A DNA stretch of 5,627 bases from JBGSWC01 sp041752635. Lineage in GTDB: Bacteria; Planctomycetota; Planctomycetia; Pirellulales; Lacipirellulaceae. The stretch spans positions 1 to 5,627 of the forward strand of contig JBGSWC010000064.1 of NCBI GenBank assembly GCA_041752635.1. The letters run 5' to 3'. The translations under genes were made by a program, and so were the position numbers. Each line of letters opens with the position of its first letter. The first letter of the stretch is position 1. Of the stretch, positions 1 to 5,237 are shown piece by piece. The notes beneath the pieces are model-generated. The model saw only the letters and a program-made list of their open reading frames with translations. It was not told the DNA's origin and ran no database searches.

Positions 1-1346
1 GGCGAGAGTCCCGGCCCCGCCTCGACCGGTACGCTGTAGCAGCCGGGCGAAGTTTCCCACTCGGGCATCAAAAGCTCTGGGGGCTTCATTTGCTTTAGCA
101 GTAGGGCCACGCGCTCGGGAGTGCCCCCCTCAAGGCTCCGCATCGCGGCAATGATTTCGGCTCGCTTGGCGGCATTGGTCTCGACCAGGTACTGCCGAAT
201 CAATTCACGAACTTCAACCAGCGAAATGGCCACCGCGAATGTCGAGTCGGCTTCGCTCACACCCAACAGCCAACCACTTAGCGCGACGGCCACTTTCTCT
301 TCGGCCGAGAGCGCCGCGTCGTCGGCGAGTCGCAGGAAAGCCGCGAAGCGATTTATTGTGTTCGGTGAGGCCTCGGCTTTCACTTCGGCAACAAATGACT
401 CGGCCAGCTTGCGATGCCGGTCGTCGACGAGCTTAGCGACTTCGGTCGTGAGCAACTCGACAACTTGTGTTTGCTGTGACGCGTGTTGTTCGTATTCGGT
501 CAGCTTGCCCCGGACTTGCTGGAGCGTTTCGCCCGCGACGCCATCGGTGGGAAAGTTGTCGAGCAACGCTGAGGCAAGATGGTGTTGTCCCGCGTCGCGG
601 CGGAGATCAATCTCTTGTAGAATGCTGCGCGCGGCGAGTTGGCGAAGCTGTCGTAGTTCGCCTTTGAGATCCTCGGCATGTTCGGGGAAGTCGACGACAA
701 TCGCTTCGAGTTCTTTGCGAGCGTCGGGATAACGCTCGGCCTGGACATAAAGCCTCACCACTTGCAGTCGGGCGTCGAGGTCGTCTTGCTGAATCGCCGT
801 CTTGAGAATGCGGGCGAGCGTGTCGCGAGGGATCGAGCTAGTGGCTATCCGCATGTCCCACACGATCGGACGTTTCTGGCCAACGAGCCCTTCGAGCTTG
901 ACGTAGTCGGCCGTAACTTCGGTGATGCCCTGCACGACCGCCAGCGGGCCATCACCGCTTTGCATTTCGTAGATCCGACGGCCGAATTCATCGAACGGCG
1001 TGACATTAATCGACCGACCGACGCGGGTCACCCCGCCCCCCCGGTCGGCGACGTTCTGCCACAGGCGAATACGAATCTTCCGCTCGCGCTCGACATCGAG
1101 CACCTGTTTGACGTGTTTATTATTGACGTAAACCCGCCGCAATCCGTCGTCGACGAGCACGATCGGCGTCGTCACCACCTCGCCGGCGATCGCCTTGGGG
1201 CTGAAGGGGTCTTCGGCCACGCTTGAGACTTTGACGACATCGCCATCGATGGCCCGGCCATCGCTGAGCAGCAACGTGCCGGCCGTGGCGCATCGCACTA
1301 CCGCGATGAGAGCGGCACAACAAACGGCAATGGTATGGCGGGGCAT
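1..1346 (-). CDS. Secreted planctomycete-type protein of unknown function, C-terminus outside window
   Basis: Reading the minus strand from the ATG at 1346-1344, the frame stays open for 448 codons to the left edge, so the gene is partial at its 3' end. Residues 1-22 form a signal peptide: a short basic start (MPRH), a hydrophobic core (TIAVCCAALIAVV) and an ATA|G cleavage-like site, so the protein is probably exported. After it comes LLLSDGRAIDG (25-35), a pattern I associate with planctomycete surface or periplasmic proteins. Residues about 191-221 look like one tetratricopeptide-type helix pair (ARLQVVRLYVQAERYPDAR...), and 225-420 are mostly charged and helical. The last visible part (PELLMPEWETSPGCYSVPVE, 423-442) resembles the lead-in to an alpha/beta-hydrolase or peptidase domain that would lie beyond the edge; this is a guess. 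No clear Shine-Dalgarno precedes the start. I do not recognise a characterised family. That this is a real gene is well supported by length, signal peptide and codon pattern; the function is unknown. Confidence 0.85.
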   Translation of the reverse strand, partial: MPRHTIAVCCAALIAVVRCATAGTLLLSDGRAIDGDVVKVSSVAEDPFSPKAIAGEVVTTPIVLVDDGLRRVYVNNKHVKQVLDVERERKIRIRLWQNVADRGGGVTRVGRSINVTPFDEFGRRIYEMQSGDGPLAVVQGITEVTADYVKLEGLVGQKRPIVWDMRIATSSIPRDTLARILKTAIQQDDLDARLQVVRLYVQAERYPDARKELEAIVVDFPEHAEDLKGELRQLRQLAARSILQEIDLRRDAGQHHLASALLDNFPTDGVAGETLQQVRGKLTEYEQHASQQTQVVELLTTEVAKLVDDRHRKLAESFVAEVKAEASPNTINRFAAFLRLADDAALSAEEKVAVALSGWLLGVSEADSTFAVAISLVEVRELIRQYLVETNAAKRAEIIAAMRSLEGGTPERVALLLKQMKPPELLMPEWETSPGCYSVPVEAGPGLS

Positions 1347-1555
1347 AATCAGGATTGGCGTTGTGGAGCGGTAGCTGTTCTATTGTTGCCCGTAGCTGAT
1401 GCGGGTCAATCGAACAGGCGTGGGTTGCGGGCCCAGTTGATACGATCGCTGTGCAAGTGGCCGATTATTCCGTCTGGTCCGAAAAAACCTTGCCGCTCGC
1501 GGCGGAATTCGGCCATACTAGACCGTCCAACTCAACAATCCCTGGGGTAAACCAC
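1347..1555. other. Divergent intergenic region
   Basis: This 209-bp gap separates the minus-strand secreted-protein gene from the plus-strand membrane-protein gene, so it should hold both promoters. On the plus strand a weak sigma70-like pair is visible: TTGCCG at 1490-1495 and CATACT at 1514-1519, 18 bp apart, each matching four of six consensus bases and about 37 bp before the 1556 start. I see no convincing pair for the other direction, no RNA gene and no strong repeat. Confidence 0.3.
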
Positions 1556-2209
1556 ATGTCACTCGACTCTTCGAATCCGTTTTCGTCGCCGACATCCGAC
1601 TCGACCAGTGGTGCGGAGTATTCGCACCTGGAGCGCGGTCCGATGCCGACGGTGGTTGTTGTGTTGCTGGTGCTGTTGGGATTGGGGCTGTTGGCTCAAT
1701 TTGTGAATGTGGTGCAAGGCGACTATGGAGCGGTCATTCCGCTGGTGATTGGCGGACTGATTATGGCCGGCATCGCCAAAGGCAATAAGCTGGCGTGGCA
1801 ATGGGGGCGCATCGCTGGCGTACTTGGTGGTTTGTTGTATCTGCTCGGCACCATCGGCGTCGTTTTCGCGCTCGTTGCGGTGTACGACGATCCCGCTCGA
1901 TTCATCAGCCAAATCGACAGCCCCATGGATGCGGATACGTTCAAAATCGTCATGTGGGTGGCATTTGCCGTTGTTTTGTTGTTGCTGGTGACGTGTTGGT
2001 TCATCTTTTTTCTCGCTTGGGACCGACTCGGCGAGGCAGTACTTTCAGACCAAGTGCCCGAGCTGCGGCAGCAAGCGGGTGAAGGCGCTCGATTTCTTTT
2101 TCAAACGCGCCAAGTGCAAACAATGTCAGGCTTCGTGGAGTTAGAGCTTGTCTGGTGCCGCATTGTCGCTTTTAGCCGCTGGTCATATACAAGGATTGCA
2201 TCAACATGA
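1556..2209 (+). CDS. Four-helix membrane protein, C-terminus apparently frameshifted
   Basis: From the ATG at 1556 the frame encodes 217 residues. Residues 1-29 are polar and carry SSNPFSSPTSD, similar to the N-termini of many small planctomycete membrane proteins. Four hydrophobic segments follow, at about 31-54, 59-73, 84-110 and 130-154, so the protein sits in the inner membrane. I chose 1556 rather than the in-frame GTG at 1451 because the NPFSSP motif then lies at the N-terminus and a GGGG tract (1544-1547) sits 8 nt upstream; the extra 35 residues look like non-coding DNA. After WDRLGEA (155-161) the frame loses character, while the +1 frame holds a perfect zinc ribbon (2055-2144, separate entry). 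The likely intact product is therefore four helices plus a short cytoplasmic zinc ribbon of about 195 residues. The frame as read ends at a TGA at 2207-2209 that overlaps the ATG of the hydrolase remnant, probably by chance. Function unknown. Confidence 0.7.
   Translation: MSLDSSNPFSSPTSDSTSGAEYSHLERGPMPTVVVVLLVLLGLGLLAQFVNVVQGDYGAVIPLVIGGLIMAGIAKGNKLAWQWGRIAGVLGGLLYLLGTIGVVFALVAVYDDPARFISQIDSPMDADTFKIVMWVAFAVVLLLLVTCWFIFFLAWDRLGEAVLSDQVPELRQQAGEGARFLFQTRQVQTMSGFVELELVWCRIVAFSRWSYTRIAST
2040..2144 (+). pseudogene. Zinc-ribbon C-terminus in the +1 frame of the upstream membrane gene
   Basis: In the frame starting at 2040 the DNA reads YFQTKCPSCGSKRVKALDF, then FFKRAKCKQCQASWS, then TAG (2142-2144). 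Codons at 2055, 2064, 2115 and 2124 give C-x2-C-x16-C-x2-C, followed by a Trp at 2136, the usual layout of a small zinc ribbon. This frame has a stop at 1989-1991 and no start of its own, so it can only be expressed as the end of the gene beginning at 1556. One extra base (or a programmed +1 shift) between about 1992 and 2045 would join WDRLGEA to YFQTKCPSC. Candidate sites are the six-T run at 2006-2011 and the GCAGTACTT stretch at 2036-2044. It may be a real mutation, a sequencing error or recoding; the sequence alone cannot decide. Confidence 0.65.
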
Positions 2210-2323
2210 AAAAATCGACTAGCCGTGTTTGGCGGATTATCCGCATGCTGCTCATCGCCTAACTTTTAATTCTCTTGCTTATGACCTTCTTTTACTTATG
2301 ACCTCCTTTGAACGTTGGCTCGT
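2206..2323 (+). pseudogene. Decayed copy of the 5' end of the downstream alpha/beta-hydrolase gene
   Basis: An AAGGA (2191-2195) and an ATG at 2206 open a frame reading MKKSTSRVWRIIRMLLIA, then TAA at 2260-2262. It parallels the intact hydrolase N-terminus (KYSWRIIRTLIVAYLLILLL). At DNA level 2229-2245 equals 2459-2475 (17 of 17), and 2295-2323 equals 2508-2536 (28 of 29). The stop arises where the intact gene has TAC, a single C-to-A change. The copy also carries a 17-nt tandem duplication (2278-2294 repeated as 2295-2311, 15 of 17 identical) that breaks the frame. Similarity stops after the codons for ERWLV, so everything encoding the catalytic domain is gone. This is a remnant, not a gene. 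The many synonymous differences in between (CTC/CTT, TTG/TTA, CTG/TTG) indicate an old duplication. Confidence 0.8.
2278..2311 (+). repeat. 17-nt imperfect tandem duplication inside the hydrolase remnant
   Basis: CTTATGACCTTCTTTTA (2278-2294) is followed directly by CTTATGACCTCCTTTGA (2295-2311), 15 of 17 bases alike. The intact gene has this segment only once (2508-2524). Because 17 is not a multiple of three, the duplication shifts the reading frame. Confidence 0.8.
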
Positions 2324-2331
2324 TGCTTCGT

Positions 2332-2379
2332 TGCGAGGAGTGCGGTCATAATTGGTCCGGTAGCCAGCGGGCGTCGTGA
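2332..2379 (+). pseudogene. Half zinc-ribbon remnant
   Basis: In the frame beginning at 2332 the DNA reads CEECGHNWSGSQRAS followed by TGA (2377-2379). The C-x2-C-x3-W spacing matches the second knuckle of the zinc ribbon at 2115-2138 (CKQCQASW). It has no start, and a TGA at 2299-2301 lies upstream in the same frame. It sits between the hydrolase remnant and the intact hydrolase, just where a second copy of the upstream zinc-ribbon gene would end if the two-gene unit had been duplicated. At base level the two half ribbons share little beyond the Cys and Trp codons, so common descent is uncertain and chance is possible. Confidence 0.4.
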
Positions 2380-2420
2380 TCGTTGATGGCGCATTTTTTA
2401 CTCACATCGTTGGAGTTCGC

Positions 2421-3281
2421 ATGGTCGACTCTGAGCCAAACAAAGTTCGCAAATACAGTTGGCGGATTATCCGCACACTAATCGTCGCCTACCTCTTGAT
2501 ACTCCTGCTTATGACCTCCTTCGAACGTTGGCTCGTCTACCCTGCTCCCCCGGCCACCGCCGGTGACTGGAAAGCGACCCGGTACCCGCACGAGGACATC
2601 GAGTTCCAATCGGCCGATGGCACCAAGCTGCATGGTTGGCTGTTTGATCGTGCGGAGCCGAATTTCCTGATCGTCTACTTTCACGGCAACGGCGAGCATG
2701 TTGCCAACAATGCCGCGTTAATGGACGAGTACCGCAACCGGCTCAACGCGGCTGTGTTTATCATCGACTACCGCGGCTATGGCAAAAGCGATGGATCGCC
2801 CAACGAAGCCGGTGTCATCGCCGATGGCGTTGCCGCTCAAAAGTGGATGGCCGAGCGATACAAAGTCGCGACCGACGAGATTGTGCTGATGGGGCGCTCG
2901 TTAGGGGGCGGTGTGGCGATTGCTGCCGCGGCCGAACAGGGAGCCAAGGCGGTCGTGCTGCAAAACACCTTTGCGCGAATGGTCGACACGGCAGCGGCGT
3001 TGCACTGGTACTTGCCGGTGCGGCAGCTCATGCAGAACCGCTATGACTCGATTGCCCGCATCCAAAAATACGATGGCCCGGTGTTTCAAGCCCACGGCGA
3101 CCGCGACACGTTGGTCTTGATCGACGATGCGAAGCGATTATTCGCGGCCGTGCCGGGCAAAGTAAAGCAGTTTGAAACCTGGCAAGGCGCGGGACACATC
3201 GACCCGCCACCGCCGGAGTACGTTGGTCAACTTAAGGAGTTTTTGACCAAGATTCGAGAACCGGCCGCGGCGACGAAGTAA
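2421..3281 (+). CDS. Membrane-anchored alpha/beta hydrolase, Bem46/ABHD13-like
   Basis: The 286-residue product has one N-terminal hydrophobic anchor (about 16-33) followed by a complete alpha/beta-hydrolase domain; the catalytic domain probably lies outside the cytoplasmic membrane face. Landmarks in order: FHGNGE (88-92, oxyanion loop), DYRGYGKSDG (116-125), the nucleophile elbow GRSLGG with Ser160, HGDRDTLV (225-232) supplying Asp229, and GAGH with His259. This order and spacing fit the Bem46/YfhR/ABHD13 group of serine hydrolases, whose natural substrates are mostly unknown, probably esters or acyl groups. I start at ATG 2421 because GGAG (2412-2415) lies 5 nt upstream and because the decayed copy begins at the matching place. 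The in-frame GTG at 2376 would add 15 residues without similarity. The gene converges on the transporter gene, with 14 bp between stops. All triad residues are present, so it should be active. Confidence 0.9.
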   Translation: MVDSEPNKVRKYSWRIIRTLIVAYLLILLLMTSFERWLVYPAPPATAGDWKATRYPHEDIEFQSADGTKLHGWLFDRAEPNFLIVYFHGNGEHVANNAALMDEYRNRLNAAVFIIDYRGYGKSDGSPNEAGVIADGVAAQKWMAERYKVATDEIVLMGRSLGGGVAIAAAAEQGAKAVVLQNTFARMVDTAAALHWYLPVRQLMQNRYDSIARIQKYDGPVFQAHGDRDTLVLIDDAKRLFAAVPGKVKQFETWQGAGHIDPPPPEYVGQLKEFLTKIREPAAATK

Positions 3282-3283
3282 GC

Positions 3284-3308
3284 TAACGCGGGCTCTTAGC
3301 CTGCGTTA
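3284..3308. terminator. Hairpin between convergent genes, likely bidirectional terminator
   Basis: TAACGCGGGC (3284-3293) pairs with GCCTGCGTTA (3299-3308) around the 5-nt loop TCTTA, giving a 10-bp stem with one G-T wobble. It starts 3 nt after the hydrolase stop. Its loop holds the transporter stop codon (3296-3298), so the other arm is the end of the transporter coding sequence. There is no T tract on either side, so it is not a canonical intrinsic terminator, but its place between two convergent genes fits transcript-end formation or 3'-end protection. Confidence 0.5.
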
Positions 3309-4516
3309 CATGGCACGCGAAAACCGGCTTGTTCGACGAGCCTTATCACATCGTCGGCGGCGAGGTCGCCAACGACCGTTGCATGGCCCGGCGAAAGTTC
3401 GACACTCACCAGTCGAGCGCGTGGGTCGCTGCGAAGTGTTTGTGTGAGTTTGCTGACGCAGCCCTGGCAGGTCATGCCGGCGACATCAACTTCGACCCTC
3501 TTTTCGTCGGCAGCGGCCCGCTTCGTTAGTAGCCGCTGCCGCCAAGCAACAAGGTCGGTTGCCCCGTAGTAGGCGAACAATGCGATGAGTGCGACAGCGC
3601 TGGCGGCTCGCAGCCAATAGAACGACTCGTGGTTGTGCAGGTGGTCGACACCGCTGGTCGCAACGAGCGACTCAAAGAGCAGCCCACCAGCAATGCTGCC
3701 GACGATGATCGTCAGCAGGTAAATGATAAGCGAACGGCGGCCGAGCGTTTTGTAAACCGCCCCGACGGTGGCGATATTGGTTGCCGGTCCGGCCATTAAG
3801 AAGACGAGTGCCGCGCCGACTGGCACTCCAGCGGCGACCAAGGCGGCCGCGATTGGCACCGACGCCGTCGCACAAACATAGAGCGGCAGCGAAATCGCGA
3901 GCATCAGTAACATGGCTGGCAACGCGCCATAGCCAGCAATCCAGTCGAGTCCGTCGGTTGGCAGGTAGCTTGAAAGTAGTGCAGAGAAGACGACGCCAAC
4001 GACCAGCCAGTGCCATATCGACCGGAGCAGCATGTCGACATGGCCAAGGAATTCGGCCGTGGCTGAGCCGCGAGGTTGTTCGCGACTGTCGGTCCCCGCG
4101 ATGGGAAGCGGGGGGACGGAAGGGTCAGCGACATCGACAAACCAGCCCGCGATGAGCCCGGTCACGGCAGCGCTCACGACTTTGAAGATCGCAAACGGCC
4201 AGCCCAACATACCGGCGCTCACAAGAATCGAATCGACCCCCGTCTGGGGAGTGCTCACGAGAAATCCCACGACCGAACCACGGCTCGCCCCACTTTGCCG
4301 CAGCGAAAGCCCTACCGGAATCACGCCACACGAACAGAGCGGCAGCGGCACGCCGAGCAGCACCGCTTTCACGACTCCGAGCCGCCCGCCAAGTTGGCGC
4401 GCGAGCCAGTTGGGGGGCAGCACCACCTGCAAAACGCCAGCAACGACCGTTCCGAGCAACAGCCAAGGAGCGAGTTCGAGCGAGATTTCCCAAATTCTTG
4501 CGAGCATTGCGGTCAT
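3296..4516 (-). CDS. SO_0444-type Cu/Zn efflux permease with C-terminal HMA domain
   Basis: The 406-residue protein is a permease of the ArsP/DUF318-like superfamily (PF03773), closest in pattern to the SO_0444 family proposed to export copper and zinc. About eight membrane segments are visible, near 11-34, 47-70, 80-100, 107-127, 165-184, 198-230, 231-253, 263-283 and 299-319 (some may merge). Hallmarks are PLCSCGVIP (59-67) with its Cys pair, CATASVP (215-221) and MAGPATN (241-247). A His-containing loop DHLHNH (291-296) could bind metal. Residues 341-403 form a heavy-metal-associated ferredoxin-like domain with the metal site GMTCQGC (Cys350, Cys353). The start at 4516 is followed by another ATG at 4507; neither has a strong ribosome site. 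No metal-responsive regulator is encoded beside it in this window. Family assignment is firm; which metal it moves is inferred from relatives. Confidence 0.88.
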   Translation of the reverse strand: MTAMLARIWEISLELAPWLLLGTVVAGVLQVVLPPNWLARQLGGRLGVVKAVLLGVPLPLCSCGVIPVGLSLRQSGASRGSVVGFLVSTPQTGVDSILVSAGMLGWPFAIFKVVSAAVTGLIAGWFVDVADPSVPPLPIAGTDSREQPRGSATAEFLGHVDMLLRSIWHWLVVGVVFSALLSSYLPTDGLDWIAGYGALPAMLLMLAISLPLYVCATASVPIAAALVAAGVPVGAALVFLMAGPATNIATVGAVYKTLGRRSLIIYLLTIIVGSIAGGLLFESLVATSGVDHLHNHESFYWLRAASAVALIALFAYYGATDLVAWRQRLLTKRAAADEKRVEVDVAGMTCQGCVSKLTQTLRSDPRARLVSVELSPGHATVVGDLAADDVIRLVEQAGFRVPCNAG

Positions 4517-4568
4517 TCTATGCGGCGATGCCGAGTTCGGCGACTGGAGCTGACAATCGGGCGATTGC

Positions 4569-4597
4569 CGTTGGCGAACTCAATAAAACAGCCAACG
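4569..4597 (-). promoter_or_regulatory. Hairpin in the presumed leader of the efflux permease
   Basis: CGTTGGC (4569-4575) and GCCAACG (4591-4597) form a perfect 7-bp inverted repeat around 15 nt, ending 53 bp before the permease start codon. It could be an operator dyad for a metal-responsive repressor or a leader stem. It matches no operator consensus that I recognise, so the role is speculative. Confidence 0.25.
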
Positions 4598-4710
4598 ACA
4601 TCGAATGCGGCACGATTCTGGCTGCAAGTGTTCGTATTTCGGTCAGCTCGACGCCAGAGAATCGCATCGGTCGCTGCTTGGCGATCTTGGCAGTTCCATA
4701 ATCGGTTCTG

Positions 4711-4744
4711 GTCAACTTTGGCAGACTTTGACAGACTTTGACAG
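4711..4744. repeat. 10-nt direct repeats, three units
   Basis: GTCAACTTTG, GCAGACTTTG and ACAGACTTTG follow each other at 4711-4740, with ACAG continuing to 4744. The last two units differ by one base, and all three share ACTTTG on the same helix face, one turn apart. Position is about 195 bp upstream of the permease and 130 bp upstream of rpsR. Such helically phased repeats can be protein-binding sites, but they can equally be slippage products. Confidence 0.5.
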
Positions 4745-4764
4745 CCACACGAGCTCGGCGGGGG

Positions 4765-4792
4765 TTGTGAACGAGATAGGGGGGCTTACAAT
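4765..4792 (+). promoter_or_regulatory. rpsR: Sigma70-like promoter candidate for rpsR
   Basis: TTGTGA (4765-4770) and TACAAT (4787-4792) are separated by 16 bp and match the consensus boxes at four and five of six positions. Transcription would begin near 4799, leaving a leader of about 70 nt before the rpsR ATG. The G-rich spacer is unusual. It is the best promoter-like pair I noticed upstream of rpsR, though planctomycete promoters are poorly defined. Confidence 0.4.
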
Positions 4793-4871
4793 ACGGGGCT
4801 TGGGCGAGAGGCTGTCGTCCCCCCTCCCCATTCACCACCTTACTCCCACTCATTGTTCGTAGAGAGCCCAG

Positions 4872-5111
4872 ATGCCAAAGCGTCGTAACAAGAAGGCTGC
4901 CAAGCGAGACCCACTATACATTGATGGCGTGCGACCACGTCCCATGTACGTCGACTACAAAGACCTCGATTTGCTCGGCAAAATGACCAACCGTCACGGT
5001 CGCATCGTCAGCCGCCGCAAGAGCGGTTGCACGGCGTCGAGCCAACACCATGTGTCGCAGGCAATCAAGCGGGCTCGTTTCATGGCCTTGATGCCTTACG
5101 TCGGCGACTGA
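4872..5111 (+). CDS. rpsR: Ribosomal protein bS18
   Basis: The 79-residue product is small-subunit ribosomal protein bS18, which binds 16S rRNA beside bS6 in the platform of the 30S subunit. A basic N-terminal tail (KRRNKKAAKR) precedes the family core VDYKDLDLLGKM (27-38), GRIVSRRKSG (43-52) and the C-terminal helix QAIKRARFMALMPYV, all at conserved spacing. Length is close to the usual 75-90 residues. The N-terminal Cys pair seen in some S18 forms is absent, so this is a zinc-free type. Only a weak AGAG precedes the ATG. In most bacteria rpsR lies between rpsF (or ssb) and rplI; here it stands alone between a metal-efflux gene and a thioesterase, which suggests its own promoter. Residues diverge enough from the common form that a second S18 copy elsewhere in the genome is possible. 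Confidence 0.93.
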   Translation: MPKRRNKKAAKRDPLYIDGVRPRPMYVDYKDLDLLGKMTNRHGRIVSRRKSGCTASSQHHVSQAIKRARFMALMPYVGD

Positions 5112-5140
5112 GCGTCCACCGCCGGAGAGGCCACAACCAA

Positions 5141-5219
5141 GTGTGCCACTGGCTCCGCCAGTGCGTGTGGTCAAAAAGTAGCCGGTGTAATTGTCGCACT
5201 GGCAGAGCCAGCGGCACAC
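5141..5219. repeat. Inverted pair of REP-like palindromes (BIME-like)
   Basis: A 24-nt unit at 5141-5164 recurs in inverted orientation at 5196-5219, with 22 of 24 bases matching after reverse complementing and a 31-nt spacer. Each unit is itself a hairpin. The first has CACTGGC (5147-5153), loop TCC and GCCAGTG (5157-5163), a perfect 7-bp stem. The second has CACTGGC (5197-5203), loop AGA and GCCAGCG (5207-5213), with one mismatch. A palindromic unit in head-to-head pairs between genes is the layout of bacterial REP/BIME elements. It lies 29 bp after the rpsR stop and 18 bp before the thioesterase start, so it could also end or stabilise the rpsR transcript. Confidence 0.7.
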
Positions 5220-5237
5220 GAAAGATCGTTCGTGCTC

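Larger units (their letters stand above)
4517..4871. other. 355-bp divergent regulatory region, no supported gene
   Basis: This gap lies between the efflux-permease start (minus) and the rpsR start (plus) and should hold both promoters. It contains a hairpin near the permease, 10-nt direct repeats and a sigma70-like site before rpsR, each listed separately. Short open frames exist on both strands (for instance 4518-4853 minus), but they show no family signature and no ribosome site. I see no tRNA or other RNA gene. Confidence 0.5.

Noticed and set aside
121..732. Plus-strand open frame of 203 codons with Ser/Arg-rich product
   Set aside because: It is antisense to the secreted-protein gene, whose signal peptide and codon pattern are convincing; the composition (Ser, Arg, Cys runs) is typical of a shadow frame.
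678..1226. Plus-strand open frame of 182 codons
   Set aside because: It also lies entirely antisense to the secreted-protein gene, and shows no motif or ribosome site.
1451..1555. Earlier GTG start for the four-helix membrane protein
   Set aside because: The added 35 residues have no typical features, and the NPFSSP motif belongs at the N-terminus, so the ATG at 1556 is preferred.
2206..2262. Real 18-residue leader peptide gene before the hydrolase
   Set aside because: Its similarity to the hydrolase continues past the stop codon at DNA level, which points to a decayed copy; a leader role is kept only as a remote option.
2376..2420. GTG start 15 codons upstream of the hydrolase ATG
   Set aside because: The decayed copy and the GGAG site both support 2421; the stretch overlaps the end of the half zinc-ribbon remnant.
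4032..4741. Two plus-strand open frames of 173 and 221 codons over the permease 5' end
   Set aside because: They are antisense to a clear transporter and have low-complexity, charged products without family features.
4518..4853. Minus-strand open frame of 111 codons ending 1 nt before the permease start
   Set aside because: The position would suit a co-transcribed regulator, but the product has no helix-turn-helix, no metal-binding motif and no ribosome site, and it runs through the direct repeats and promoter-like site.
5141..5219. CRISPR array
   Set aside because: There are only two units, in inverted orientation, each self-palindromic; this fits REP elements, not directly repeated CRISPR units.
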